A stretch of 64,000 nucleotides of DNA from Bacillota bacterium (GCA_023393235.1 JAEWMH010000190.1:1-64000), one strand, 5' to 3'; numbered from the stretch's first letter, positions 34,331 through 43,101 are shown. A program made the numbers and translations. Notes: generated by a model not told the origin, from the sequence alone.

Positions 34331-35560
34331 ATGGATTTCTCAACCTTCATTTTGGCAGCTCAGCTTATCAAGTGTCTCGGCATACTGACTAGTCTTTATG
34401 GTCTATATTTTGTCATCCTGGCCCTTTGGGGGGAATGGCGGAACAAAGCTAAGCCGCAAAAAAGCGCCGTGCCCCCGGCAACCCGCTTCGCCTTGTTAAT
34501 CGCAGCCCGGAACGAAGCGGATGTGATCGGGAACCTGATCGCCAGCCTGCAGCGGCAGAGCTATCCTGCGGAGCTGTACGATATTTATGTAGCCCCCAAT
34601 AATTGTACAGATCATACACGGGGAATTGCTGCGGCCTGCGGCGCCCGCATTTTTGACCCGGTGGGGGAGATCCGTTCCAAGGGAGAGGTGCTGTCCCAAT
34701 TCGTCGGAACCTGCATGACCGAAAACAAATATGACGCCATCTGCGTCTTCGATGCTGACAACATCGTCCATCCGGATTTCCTGTTGCATATGAACCGGGC
34801 CCGATTATCCGGCGCCCGGGTTGCCCAGGGCTTCAAGAACAGCAAAAATCCCGGCGACACAGCCGTAGCCGCCAGCTTCTCCATCTATTTCTGGATTATC
34901 GACCGGTTTTATAATGCCAGCCGGGAGGCACTGGGCCTGTCCAGCTTCGTCACCGGCACCGGATTTATGGTGACCCTGCCATTCCTGCGGAAAATGGGGG
35001 GCTGGAACACCCGGACCATTACGGAGGACTACGAGTTCAGCGCACAATGCGTGCTTGCCGGTGAACGGGTGCATTATGTGGCGGATGCCATTGTATACGA
35101 TGAGCAGCCCCTGACCTTCATCCAATCGTGGAAGCAGCGCAGGCGGTGGAGCACGGGTAATTTTGACAGCTCCAAATATTACCTCAAGGATTTGTGCAAA
35201 GCAGCGGTCCGCCGCCGCAGCCTCCTTTGCCTTGATTTGGCTATGACGTATTTGAGTCCGGTTATCTTTATGCTGTCCGTAGTTGCACTGGCGGGTCAAA
35301 CCCTCCTGGGGGGATACAGCAACGGCTACTCCTTCATGAGCCAGCCGTTAATGTGGGGACTGATGCTTTGCCTCCTGCTTGCAGCCCTGTTCACCTATAA
35401 GCAGAACAGACGGACCCTCCGCGGCTTCTGCACCGCTGCCGGCTCCTTCCTGTTCCTGTTGGCCAGCTGGATGCCCATCAACCTGATCACCCTCCTGAGA
35501 AAACAGCGGAAATGGGAGATGATCCCTCATACAAGGGCTATTTCGTTGGAAGAAATGTAG
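34331..35560 (+). CDS. Membrane glycosyltransferase, family 2
   Basis: 409 residues. An N-terminal helix (residues ~5-35) precedes the GT-A domain: LLIAARNEADVI at the start of the fold, then the DxD motif FDADN, TED (base, TITEDYEF) and QRRRW, the set typical of processive BcsA/NodC-like GT2 enzymes. Three or so C-terminal helices follow (TYLSPVIFMLSVVALAGQTL; LMWGLMLCLLLAALFTY; AGSFLFLLASWMPINLITLL). It likely builds or exports an envelope polysaccharide from a nucleotide sugar. It stands alone and converges on a lipoprotein gene. Confidence 0.88.
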   Translation: MDFSTFILAAQLIKCLGILTSLYGLYFVILALWGEWRNKAKPQKSAVPPATRFALLIAARNEADVIGNLIASLQRQSYPAELYDIYVAPNNCTDHTRGIAAACGARIFDPVGEIRSKGEVLSQFVGTCMTENKYDAICVFDADNIVHPDFLLHMNRARLSGARVAQGFKNSKNPGDTAVAASFSIYFWIIDRFYNASREALGLSSFVTGTGFMVTLPFLRKMGGWNTRTITEDYEFSAQCVLAGERVHYVADAIVYDEQPLTFIQSWKQRRRWSTGNFDSSKYYLKDLCKAAVRRRSLLCLDLAMTYLSPVIFMLSVVALAGQTLLGGYSNGYSFMSQPLMWGLMLCLLLAALFTYKQNRRTLRGFCTAAGSFLFLLASWMPINLITLLRKQRKWEMIPHTRAISLEEM

Positions 35561-35576
35561 AGTAATATGTTCACGT

Positions 35577-35610
35577 AAAAAACACCCGCCGGTCAGTTCC
35601 CGGAGGGTGT
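35577..35610 (-). terminator. Terminator of the coiled-coil lipoprotein gene
   Basis: On the minus strand ACACCCTCCGG...CCGGCGGGTGT (one mismatch) is followed by six T, 6 bp after the stop. Confidence 0.75.
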
Positions 35611-35616
35611 GCAGTC

Positions 35617-36294
35617 TTATTTGACCTTATATTCATACTTTTCTTTTCCCAGCGTGATGATCAGCACCACGGATTTATCATCAGTAGAAGCCTCTTTGGG
35701 AAGTTCGGCAAGGTAATGCAGCGTGCCGGTCTTAAGGGGTTCGATACTGGTGATATTCGTGTAGGTAAAATTCGAACCGCCCCCCTCTTCAATGGTTGAA
35801 AAGCTCTTGTAATCATATTTATCCGCATATTTAACGGCTACCGATGCAAACTCATCCGAACCAACGGCAGAGCTCTTCAAGTTCTTAATGCTGATAACGG
35901 TATCCAAGTATATATTAGCTGTGTCCTTCACCTCATAGTAGGTATAGAAGGATGCAGGCTTGGGGGGCACCACCTTGGCGGTAAAATCAGTTTTGACTAT
36001 CGTGATCTCAGCATAGTCATTAATCGTCAAAGGTGCACCGGCTTCAAGGGTTTTCGCCTTCGGGGCAGCAGCAGATGGACTCGGCTTGGCGGCTGCTCCC
36101 CCGGATACTCCGGCACTTCCTTCCTTTCCGCTGGCAGACAGCTGCTCCTTTAATTGTTTGTTCTCCGCGGTAAGCTGCTCCACAAGCGCTTTGGTTTTCG
36201 CCAATTCATCCGAATCCGAGGCTGTGCCGGAACAGCCTGCGGCAATGGATGCCGTAATGGCGATTGCACCAAACATCTTTACATACTTGCTCAT
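35617..36294 (-). CDS. Lipoprotein with short coiled coil, unknown function
   Basis: 225 residues from the second of two ATGs (36294), better spaced from GGAGAG. Signal peptide with lipobox IAAGC (Cys ~21) shows lipid anchoring outside the membrane. Residues ~30-55 form a short coiled coil (LAKTKALVEQLTAENKQLKEQL), then a Ser/Gly/Pro/Ala linker and a ~130-residue beta domain (INDYAEITIVKTDFTAKVVPPKP; YYEVKDTANIYLDTVISIKNL) that resembles DUF4352-like immunoglobulin folds. Function not known. The next lipoprotein gene upstream is on the same strand with 130 bp between. Confidence 0.8.
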   Translation of the reverse strand: MSKYVKMFGAIAITASIAAGCSGTASDSDELAKTKALVEQLTAENKQLKEQLSASGKEGSAGVSGGAAAKPSPSAAAPKAKTLEAGAPLTINDYAEITIVKTDFTAKVVPPKPASFYTYYEVKDTANIYLDTVISIKNLKSSAVGSDEFASVAVKYADKYDYKSFSTIEEGGGSNFTYTNITSIEPLKTGTLHYLAELPKEASTDDKSVVLIITLGKEKYEYKVK

Positions 36295-36426
36295 CATAAC
36301 ACTCTCCAGTTTTTCCAGATGCTCTTAAATTTCATAACACATCATATCAAAGGGAAGCATATTATGGAAGCCGTTCATAGATTTATCATATTCTCTGTTA
36401 CCTGGTTGGCCCCACACCCTCTTTCA

Positions 36427-37092
36427 TCACGGCCCACCTCCAGCCTCCACCGTGGAAAGCATCACCTGGGCAGGCTGGGCAAACTGTGCTGAAGCTTCTC
36501 CCTTCGGATTGTGGAGACGGAATAAAAAGGGGTCCCCGTTCTCCGATTTCCACACCATGTAATCCCATACACCTTCCATCGCAGAAACCTGCAGATACAG
36601 CTCCGCAAATCTCAGCGGATGCTCCACCAGCTCCCCGGTATACTCCTTGGTCTCCCCGAATTTAGCCAATTCCTCCTGCCCCTGCTTGCGGAGTGCATCC
36701 ACCGAAAAGCCTGCGGGCAGCGGCTCGATTATGGCGTAATAATCCGGAGCCGCTGCAAGCGAAAGCCTTCCTTTCGCCGCGTCGTAGGTAAAACCGTCGA
36801 ACATGTAGAAGGAGTATCCGGGGCCTTGCTGCAGTTTCGCCTCTTTCTTTTGATATCCCTCCGGTGTCATCACCTCGATGGAACGGGCAGCAGGCCGTGC
36901 TCCCGCAGCCGGGCTTGGCGAAGCACTGATAGCGGGCGTGCCGGAGGAGCCAGACACAGTGGGAGCAGGCGTATTGACTGCGGAGGCCACGGGAGAAACA
37001 CCCGGAGCTGCAGAATCTCCCGAGCAAGCTGCAAGCCATAGTGACAAGGACAGAACGGTTCCGGTTAGAAGGGATGAGCGCCCATGTTTCAT
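36427..37092 (-). CDS. Lipoprotein, unknown function
   Basis: 221 residues from ATG 37092, placed eight bases after AGGAGG; an in-frame GTG at 37101 lies too close to the RBS. Lipobox LAAC near residue 23. A long Ser/Pro/Ala/Thr linker (~30-70) leads to a ~150-residue globular domain (GYSFYMFDGFTYDAAKGRLSLAAAPDYYAIIEPLP; AELYLQVSAMEGVWDYMVWKSENGDPFLFRLHNP). No family recognised. It probably sits on the outer face of the membrane. Divergent from SelO. Confidence 0.78.
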   Translation of the reverse strand: MKHGRSSLLTGTVLSLSLWLAACSGDSAAPGVSPVASAVNTPAPTVSGSSGTPAISASPSPAAGARPAARSIEVMTPEGYQKKEAKLQQGPGYSFYMFDGFTYDAAKGRLSLAAAPDYYAIIEPLPAGFSVDALRKQGQEELAKFGETKEYTGELVEHPLRFAELYLQVSAMEGVWDYMVWKSENGDPFLFRLHNPKGEASAQFAQPAQVMLSTVEAGGGP

Positions 37093-37234
37093 GTGATGCA
37101 CCTCCTGTTGAAGATAACATTGAAGTAACCGTTATCGGAGGGGGCTAATCATTCGCATCTGAAGCGGAATATTTATACAATGAAGGCACACGCTATAGGG
37201 AGCAAAAAATTTGTTGCAAAAGGTGGGATGATCC

Positions 37235-38710
37235 GTGTCAGAGCATGAAGAAAGAGTGGAAGCCGGATGGAAGCTGGACAACAGCTATTCCCGGCTGCCC
37301 CAAACCTTTTTTTCCAAACAAAGCCCGACCGCTGTACCTAATCCGGAGCTGGCGGTGCTGAATGAGCCGCTTGCTGTTGAGCTGGGACTGAAGGTCCGTG
37401 AACTGCGGGCGGAGAACGGAGTGGCGGTGCTTGCCGGGAACCGGATCCCTGAGGGAGCCGTGCCCCTCGCCCAAGCATATGCGGGACATCAATTCGGGTA
37501 TTTTACCATGCTGGGAGACGGAAGGGCCTTGCTGCTTGGCGAGCAGATCGCTCCCTCCGGGAAGCGGATGGATATCCAGCTCAAGGGCTCCGGCAGAACC
37601 CCCTATTCCCGCCGCGGTGACGGCCGGGCCGCCCTTGGCCCCATGCTCCGGGAGTATATCATCAGCGAGGCCATGTATGCCTTAGGCATTCCGACAACAC
37701 GCAGTCTTGCCGTGGTGGCCACCGGCGAGCCGGTTATCCGTGAGACGGTGCTGTCCGGTGCCGTTCTGACCCGGGTAGCGGCCAGCCATTTGCGGGTGGG
37801 CACCTTCCAATACGCAGCCAGCCGCGGGAACCCCGAGGAGCTTCGGGCTCTGGCGGACTATGCTCTGGAGCGGCATTTTCCAGAGGTGAAAGCAGAAGGA
37901 AAAGAACGGTATCTTGCCCTGCTCCATGAGGTGATCAAGCGGCAGGCGGGTCTAATTGCCCAATGGCAGCTTGTCGGATTCATTCACGGAGTAATGAATA
38001 CGGACAACATGGCCATAAGCGGAGAAACCATTGATTACGGCCCCTGCGCTTTTATGGATACTTACAATCCCGCTACTGTATTCAGCTCTATCGACACCTA
38101 TGGGCGGTATGCTTACGGCAACCAGCCGGACATCGGAGCCTGGAATTTGTCGCGGTTGGCTGAAGCTCTGCTGCCGCTTCTGCATGACGAGGAGGAGCAG
38201 GCAGTGAAGCTGGCGGAGAATGCGATTCAGGAATATAACGAACTGTATCACGCGAACTGGCTTACAGGCATGCGGGCCAAACTGGGGTTGTCGGGCGGGG
38301 AACCGGAGGACGAGGCCTTGATCCGGGATCTGCTTCAATGGATGGAGAAAAACCGCGCGGACTTTACCAATACCTTCCGGGCCCTCACCTTGGGCTTAAC
38401 AGAGGATTCAAGTCTTGTCCAAAGTCCCGAATTTGTCCGGTGGCAGGAGCGCTGGCAGGCCAGACTGGGCAGACAGCAAAGTACGGAGGATGAAGTACGC
38501 CAGCTGATGCGCAGCAGCAATCCGTCGGTGATTCCGCGGAACCACCGGGTTGAGGCTGCATTGGAGGCGGCGCAGCATGGGGACTACAGTGTGATGGAGC
38601 GGCTGCTTGCCGTGCTTGCCACCCCCTACGCGTATACGCCGGAGCAGGAGGACTATACCGCACCTCCCGAGCCTTCGGCCTGTGCCTATCAGACCTTCTG
38701 CGGTACTTGA
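37235..38710 (+). CDS. selO: SelO/YdiU protein adenylyltransferase
   Basis: 491 residues, the usual length. YdiU/SelO pseudokinases transfer AMP to Ser/Thr/Tyr of proteins during oxidative stress (established for E. coli SelO). Typical stretches are NSYSRLPQTFFSKQ, AYAGHQFGYFTMLGDGRALLLGEQ, DIQLKGSGRTPYSRRGDGRAALGPMLREYIISEAM, HLRVGTFQYAA, GVMNTDNMAISGETIDYGPCAFMD. The chain ends YQTFCGT: a Cys third from the end, the place of selenocysteine in animal SelO. Start is GTG at 37235 with GGTGGG upstream. Single gene with its own terminator. Confidence 0.92.
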   Translation: MSEHEERVEAGWKLDNSYSRLPQTFFSKQSPTAVPNPELAVLNEPLAVELGLKVRELRAENGVAVLAGNRIPEGAVPLAQAYAGHQFGYFTMLGDGRALLLGEQIAPSGKRMDIQLKGSGRTPYSRRGDGRAALGPMLREYIISEAMYALGIPTTRSLAVVATGEPVIRETVLSGAVLTRVAASHLRVGTFQYAASRGNPEELRALADYALERHFPEVKAEGKERYLALLHEVIKRQAGLIAQWQLVGFIHGVMNTDNMAISGETIDYGPCAFMDTYNPATVFSSIDTYGRYAYGNQPDIGAWNLSRLAEALLPLLHDEEEQAVKLAENAIQEYNELYHANWLTGMRAKLGLSGGEPEDEALIRDLLQWMEKNRADFTNTFRALTLGLTEDSSLVQSPEFVRWQERWQARLGRQQSTEDEVRQLMRSSNPSVIPRNHRVEAALEAAQHGDYSVMERLLAVLATPYAYTPEQEDYTAPPEPSACAYQTFCGT

Positions 38711-38753
38711 AGCAGGCAGGATCACGAAACAAAATACACAAGATTTGCATAAA

Positions 38754-38812
38754 AAAACCGTCTTTTCGTAAATGGTGGTGGGAGCTTCCATTCTACAGAA
38801 AAAGGCGGTTTT
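38754..38812. terminator. Terminator after selO, two-way
   Basis: AAAACCGTCTTTT pairs with AAAAGGCGGTTTT (one G-U); the 33-nt loop holds an inner AATGG/CCATT pair. T- and A-runs flank both sides, so it can serve selO and the convergent lipoprotein gene. Confidence 0.7.
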
Positions 38813-38880
38813 CATTTACACATAATGGAATTTAACTCACAAGGAATAGCGGAAACAAGCAAAAACATGGTTAAGAATGT

Positions 38881-39564
38881 TTACTGGTTGAGTAATCCCT
38901 TTTCTGTTTCAGGATTTACTTTGATCAGTGGTTGTTTATTAGTCTCTGTAACCGCTTTTTTAATGGAGTCAAGTTTAACTTCTTTTGTAGGCTTATCAAT
39001 AAATAAATCCTGCTGTGAATTTTTGTTTTGATTATCTCCGTTTTTATTTGTGTTTAGACCAACTTCAGAGGTGTTTAATTGGATAAGCCCCTGCTTTGGA
39101 TTAATGACTGCATATGGCACGTTTGCCTTATATTTATCAAAAGCTCTTAAGAAAAGTATGTATTCCCCTTTTTCTTTAACAAACTCGACTCCATCAGTAA
39201 TGTATTGGGTTCCTTCGTAAAGTCCACCTTCCTGTTTGATCTCAATGGTATCACCAGCCTTTACGTTACCTTTAAGTACTTCAGTAACTTTAACATCAGA
39301 TAATGTGGCAATTTCGTAAAGTGGTGGTTGGTTATCACTTAAACTCATATTTCTTTTTACCGGATTTTTCACCTGTTCTACTACACCGACAACAATAAGA
39401 TCAGAGTATAGTGCCAATTCCTCAATACTCTTAAAAGAATGCCAATCTGCGTGTGACTCAACAATAGGAACTTTATTTCCTGTTTTGGCTCCGCATGCTG
39501 CGATGGAAAACATCGAAATTATAATGATGATTGTTGTCATTATTTTAATATGAGAGCTCGTCAC
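38881..39564 (-). CDS. AT-rich lipoprotein, unknown function
   Basis: 227 residues. Lipobox IAAC (~residue 24) after a hydrophobic helix (TTIIIIISMFSIAAC). The middle (LYSDLIVVGVVEQVKN; VKVTEVLKGNVKAGDTIEIKQEGGLYEG; GEYILFLRAFD) is a beta-barrel-like domain often seen in Gram-positive lipoproteins that resemble OB folds. The tail is Asn/Lys rich. The gene is visibly AT-richer than its GC-rich surroundings, like the adjacent protease gene, so both may have been acquired together. It lies 40 bp after the protease gene on the same strand and is probably co-transcribed. Confidence 0.75.
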   Translation of the reverse strand: MTSSHIKIMTTIIIIISMFSIAACGAKTGNKVPIVESHADWHSFKSIEELALYSDLIVVGVVEQVKNPVKRNMSLSDNQPPLYEIATLSDVKVTEVLKGNVKAGDTIEIKQEGGLYEGTQYITDGVEFVKEKGEYILFLRAFDKYKANVPYAVINPKQGLIQLNTSEVGLNTNKNGDNQNKNSQQDLFIDKPTKEVKLDSIKKAVTETNKQPLIKVNPETEKGLLNQ

Positions 39565-39604
39565 ATGCTTTCATCCCTTCTAATTATAATTTTAATTAAT
39601 ATGC

Positions 39605-40180
39605 TTATTTCCAGTAGCTGTTGACTCCTTGTATATCCCCTGACTGAGGGGTATAAATTTCACTCCGATCTCGATTATGGTTCATCAGTTCCTTGCTAGT
39701 GTTATCAAGATCACCAAGATGCAAGGCATGTCCAAGTTCATGTGCTAAGGTACTTCTCAGATAATTTGTAGTATCTTCACCTCTGCTTTGTGCAATAATT
39801 ATTGCATTGCCATTTACAGCAATGCTAAATTTTTTTGCAGAACCATAGCCGTCGTCTTCCAATTTATAATACATCCCATACCATGATGCATCGTAGTTCC
39901 CACCATATATTTCGTTATTCGAATTACTAGACAAACTTATGAATGCTTTGGTTGGAGTACCATTCCATGAAGGAATAACTTGAGCAAGAGCCGTGTTCCA
40001 AACATCATTTAAATTATAATTTTTTACTGAGAAAGAAGGACTTATGTAGCCTGATTGAAAAAGTGTAGCAGCTCTAACTGCTAGTCCACCAGTGCTAGCG
40101 AAAATTAAAACCGATGTAGTTATAACCAGTTTTCTACTACCTTTCTTCATGCTTTTTTTGAAAGTCCGGATATCAACCAT
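39605..40180 (-). CDS. Secreted metzincin-like zinc protease
   Basis: 191 residues. A basic N-terminus and hydrophobic helix (KLVITTSVLIFASTGGLAV) with a site near VRAA mark export. The zinc site is HELGHALHLGD (H147, E148, H151, third ligand probably D157) with the Met-turn LMNHN. The pattern HExxHxxHxxD is close to snapalysin/matrixin metzincins, but the usual Gly after the second His is His154. The catalytic domain is small (~150 residues) and has no visible propeptide. AT-rich and unlike its neighbours in composition. ATG 40180 has a weak GGGAAG RBS; ATG 40150 is an alternative. Confidence 0.78.
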   Translation of the reverse strand: MVDIRTFKKSMKKGSRKLVITTSVLIFASTGGLAVRAATLFQSGYISPSFSVKNYNLNDVWNTALAQVIPSWNGTPTKAFISLSSNSNNEIYGGNYDASWYGMYYKLEDDGYGSAKKFSIAVNGNAIIIAQSRGEDTTNYLRSTLAHELGHALHLGDLDNTSKELMNHNRDRSEIYTPQSGDIQGVNSYWK

Positions 40181-40330
40181 TTCCCATTCACTTCCCTTAG
40201 ATAGAATAATGTGGAATTTATATGAATATATAACTAGATTAAGCGATTAATTTCAATAATATGGCTTAAAATTCGAAATTTTGTTGAAAAATTCAATATA
40301 TTTGTCCTTTCAATCGAACCAAGGAGGATA

Positions 40331-40362
40331 AAAAAATGACCCCTGATAAAAACAGGAGTCAT
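40331..40362 (-). terminator. Terminator of the sigma/VOC pair
   Basis: On the minus strand ATGACTCCTG-TTTTTAT-CAGGGGTCAT (one G-U) is followed by seven T, about 90 bp after the VOC stop codon. Confidence 0.7.
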
Positions 40363-40452
40363 CTGCTTCTGACTTAGACCATATGAATTTTGAATTTAAG
40401 AATAAATTTAAAGCCATCTGCTTGCCAAATGCAGAATTGGCCACCCTGCCGC

Positions 40453-40872
40453 TTACACTTGCAGCTCCGTATAAATCTGAAAGGTCACGCCGAACTTGTC
40501 CGTTACATCCCCGAAGCCGGGGCTGAAGGGCTCTTCCTTAAAGGGCATGTTAATGGTTCCGCCTTGCTGCAGGGCCTCAAAAATCCCCCTGGAATGCTCC
40601 ACGTCGTTGGTTGTGATACAAATGGTCACCCGTTTTCCCGCTTCAATGCTCCCGCCAAAAGCATCGGAAAGCATCAGCTCGGAATCTCCAATCTTTAATT
40701 TGGCATGGGCTACAAGCCCTTTAAGGTCGTCGGTGAACGTTTCCGGCATGTCTGGCATATCCCCATAAGTGGCCAAAGAAAGGACCTCTGCTCCGATAGC
40801 CTGCTCATAAAACCGGATTGCTTCTTTCACTTTTCCCTCCAGGGTAATATACGGGGTCAATTTTACAGTCAT
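40453..40872 (-). CDS. VOC/PhnB-like glyoxalase-fold protein
   Basis: 139 residues. The sequence MTVKLTPYITLEGKVKEAIRFYEQAIGAEVLSLATYGDMP and the ending FGDVTDKFGVTFQIYTE are typical of the PhnB-like/3-demethylubiquinone-methyltransferase-like branch of the vicinal oxygen chelate superfamily. Activity in this branch is mostly unknown. It lies 75 bp after the ECF sigma gene on the same strand and both share the terminator at 40331-40362; VOC-fold proteins are common partners of SnoaL-type ECF sigma factors. Confidence 0.88.
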   Translation of the reverse strand: MTVKLTPYITLEGKVKEAIRFYEQAIGAEVLSLATYGDMPDMPETFTDDLKGLVAHAKLKIGDSELMLSDAFGGSIEAGKRVTICITTNDVEHSRGIFEALQQGGTINMPFKEEPFSPGFGDVTDKFGVTFQIYTELQV

Positions 40873-40947
40873 CGTTAATTCCTCCTTAGGCTTGAATGCC
40901 CATCTATTTTCACTATCATGAGTATAGACGAACGGACCTGGAAGAAA

Positions 40948-41931
40948 TCATCGGTGTGCTGCAAAATTTGATGTGGGGTCTATCGAAGTAGGCAGCCCAA
41001 ACCGGCCGAATAAGGCCGGATCAATAAAATGATGGAGATGTAGAATCCTGCCATCCTTGATTTCGGGAATATGAATGGCCCAGGGGAGCAGTCTTCCATC
41101 ATCTCCGGCCGGCACATACTGTGCAAATGCGGGACACCCCCCGTTTGCCCGCGCTGGCAGCATTCGGGAGCCGAGACAGTGGCGGCGTGTGGTCTCATAG
41201 AACAAGGCCATATCCGGCCTGCCGTTCACCCACATGACAAAAGGCGGCATGGACAAGCTGCCGTTCTCGTGAAATAACGCCAACAGCGAATCAATATCAT
41301 ATTTTTCGAAAGCCTCCACATAACGGGCCAGCAGCTCCTGATCCGCATCATCATCCAGCTCATGCAGAGCTTCTGACCGGAGCTCCGCCTTCGCTAACGT
41401 GGCCCGTGCCCGCTGCAAGGCGCTGTTCACGGCAGCCACGGTCATCCCCATGGCTTCGGCCGTCTGAGTGGCGGGCCACCGGAAGACCTCTTGCAGAATC
41501 AGCACGGCGCGCTGCCGGGGCGGAAGGGTCTGCAGAATTGCAATAAACGATAACCGGATGCATTCTTTATTCACCACAATATCTGCGGGATTGCCAACAG
41601 AGTCCGGGACAGGCCATACCCAGGAAGCATTGGGTAGCTGTTCCTTAGGCTCCGTAATCTGCGCGGCAGGCTCCGACAGGTCCATCGGAAGTGCCCGGCG
41701 CTTCGTGCTTCTTAGCCGGTCGATGCAGATATTCGTCACAATCCGGTACACCCAGGCTTTGCGCGAGTCCTCCTGCTGCAGTTGGTCCCAGCTCTGCCAG
41801 GCACGGACCATGGTATCCTGCACCGCATCCTCTGCCTCGAAGATGGACCCCATCATCCGGTAGCAATATCCCACCAATTCGGGACGCAGTTTCTCCATCC
41901 ATTCCAATTCCTCATGATGCATCAGGCTCAT
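40948..41931 (-). CDS. ECF sigma factor with C-terminal SnoaL-like domain
   Basis: 327 residues. Region 2 (LVGYCYRMMGSIFEAEDAVQDTMVRAWQ; KAWVYRIVTNICIDRLRSTKRRALP) and region 4 (TLPPRQRAVLILQEVFRWPATQTAEAMGMTVAAVNSALQRARATL) are complete. A ~130-residue SnoaL-like domain follows (LLARYVEAFEKYDIDSLLALFHENGSLSMPPFVMWVNGRPDMALFYE). Such sigma factors (SigJ/TIGR02960-like) have no membrane anti-sigma; the fused domain controls them. It heads a transcript with the VOC gene. The signal sensed is unknown. Confidence 0.88.
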   Translation of the reverse strand: MSLMHHEELEWMEKLRPELVGYCYRMMGSIFEAEDAVQDTMVRAWQSWDQLQQEDSRKAWVYRIVTNICIDRLRSTKRRALPMDLSEPAAQITEPKEQLPNASWVWPVPDSVGNPADIVVNKECIRLSFIAILQTLPPRQRAVLILQEVFRWPATQTAEAMGMTVAAVNSALQRARATLAKAELRSEALHELDDDADQELLARYVEAFEKYDIDSLLALFHENGSLSMPPFVMWVNGRPDMALFYETTRRHCLGSRMLPARANGGCPAFAQYVPAGDDGRLLPWAIHIPEIKDGRILHLHHFIDPALFGRFGLPTSIDPTSNFAAHR

Positions 41932-42122
41932 ACCCGCGCACCTCCTCCCTACCTATTCCACCTTCTTGCAGGGCAAATAATAGCCGAAGGTGAAGGTGTT
42001 TTTGCCGTCTTCTTCAATATTCGCATATTTCTCAAAGGAATAGTATCCCATCGAAATGCAAACAACAGAATTCCAGTACGGGAAGCCGGGGCTTTTTATT
42101 TAACTGCCACCCTTGACTTCAT

Positions 42123-42407
42123 TCAGTTCTTTTTCTCTGCAGGGCGCCTATATTTCAAAATGAGTGCAAGAATGATGACAACTAAAACGAGAGACATGCT
42201 ATTCGTGATGAGAAAGGCATACCCCACACCTTCCATAGCCAAATGAACCCCATAAACCTCCATAAATCCGATTCCTGTAAATAACAGCAAAAAGGTATTC
42301 CTATTTAAGTCTTCAGCGGATTTCGTTCTTAACATCTGAATGATTTGAGGGATCCACCCGAAGGAAAGAATAACCCCGCCAATGAGCTGAAATAAAACAA
42401 AGAGCAT
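42123..42407 (-). CDS. PQ-loop / SemiSWEET-like small transporter
   Basis: 94 residues from ATG 42407, eight bases after GGAGG. Three membrane helices (MLFVLFQLIGGVILSFGWIP; TFLLLFTGIGFMEVYGVHLA; GYAFLITNSMSLVLVVIILA) with the PQ motif WIPQIIQMLRTKSAEDLN after the first match SemiSWEET/PQ-loop proteins, which act as dimers moving small sugars. Substrate not known. It diverges from a sporulation-like small gene 139 bp away. An in-frame extension upstream lies over that gene's promoter region and is not used. Confidence 0.82.
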   Translation of the reverse strand: MLFVLFQLIGGVILSFGWIPQIIQMLRTKSAEDLNRNTFLLLFTGIGFMEVYGVHLAMEGVGYAFLITNSMSLVLVVIILALILKYRRPAEKKN

Positions 42408-42492
42408 ACGTATCGCCTCCAATAAGAAATCATATGCTCCGGTAACTCGGCTCGTAACTACCGGCACAGCAATGGGAACGAACCTGTGACTG

Positions 42493-42509
42493 GGTATTCG
42501 CATAGGATG
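42493..42509 (+). promoter_or_regulatory. Possible sporulation-type (sigma-K/E-like) -10, copy 1
   Basis: GGTATTCGCATAGGAT occurs here and again at 44121, in front of the two copies of the same small gene. CATANNNT resembles the -10 of mother-cell sigma factors; an AC lies about 17 bp upstream. The conservation between copies is seen; the sigma assignment is a guess. Confidence 0.35.
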
Positions 42510-42545
42510 AAGAGTGTTTATTATGGTTTTACGGAGGTCATACGT

Positions 42546-42857
42546 ATGAGTTTTATCCCTCAGCATCAGGCCGTACATCAACAGGTTCTTTATCAAGCAG
42601 ACCCGAACGTTACACACACCTTAAGATCCATCCGGGATCGTGTACATCACATTTGCAGCACACATGTTAACCGGTTCGTCCGCATTCAGACATTAGATGG
42701 CCATGTTATTGAAGGTGTAATTGTGGGCTGTGACAGCGGTCATATTAATGTAAGAGTTTCAACCCAAGGGGGTCATCGGCCTTTTTACGGACCAAGCGAC
42801 ATGGCGATCCTTACATTAGTTCTCTTCGAATTGCTTGTCATCGTTTTGTTATCTTAG
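42546..42857 (+). CDS. Small Sm/DUF2642-like protein, intact copy
   Basis: 103 residues from ATG 42546, eight bases after GGAGG. A Gln/His-rich N-terminus (HQAVHQQVLYQADPN) leads to a ~45-residue beta domain (FVRIQTLDGHVIEGVIVGCDSGHINVRVS), which resembles the small Sm-like DUF2642 proteins of spore-formers, and a hydrophobic C-terminus (MAILTLVLFELLVIVLLS). The spore link is an inference from family look and from the CATANNNT promoter. A second, frameshifted copy lies at 44175. It is followed by a 74-residue gene 15 bp downstream. Confidence 0.75.
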   Translation: MSFIPQHQAVHQQVLYQADPNVTHTLRSIRDRVHHICSTHVNRFVRIQTLDGHVIEGVIVGCDSGHINVRVSTQGGHRPFYGPSDMAILTLVLFELLVIVLLS

Positions 42858-42872
42858 TGAGGAGAGAAAGCG

Positions 42873-43097
42873 ATGGCATTTATGCCAGGTTACCAAGGAT
42901 CTGCCGCACAGCTTCCCCCGCCCCCTTCTTACGCTCCGCCAAAACCTGATGTATCTTATATCGTGGACTGCGTACAACAATATACTAATGTTTGGTTATG
43001 GAATGGGGACAGCTTCTGGTTTTACCCTATTAGCGTAGAGCAAAGCGGCATTTCAGGCTACCGGTGGATTGGTCCGCCCATTCCTACCCTATATTAA
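42873..43097 (+). CDS. Small aromatic/proline-rich protein, spore-coat-like
   Basis: 74 residues. GAGGAG stands eight bases before ATG 42873. A Pro-rich N-terminus (QLPPPPSYAPPKPD) leads to an aromatic segment (VWLWNGDSFWFYPISVEQSGISGYRWIGPPIP). Short proteins with such 'FWFYP...GYRW' endings occur in Bacillus and Paenibacillus as coat or surface proteins; exact family not recalled. It is the second gene of a pair with the Sm-like gene and ends before a terminator. In the second copy of this locus this gene is almost fully deleted. Confidence 0.7.
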   Translation: MAFMPGYQGSAAQLPPPPSYAPPKPDVSYIVDCVQQYTNVWLWNGDSFWFYPISVEQSGISGYRWIGPPIPTLY

Positions 43098-43101
43098 ACA
43101 T

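Noticed and set aside
40321..40377. Perfect AAGGAGG followed by ATG and a 13-codon frame (MTPDKNRSHLLLT)
   Set aside because: It overlaps a minus-strand terminator stem, has no visible promoter, and is probably chance; too short to support.
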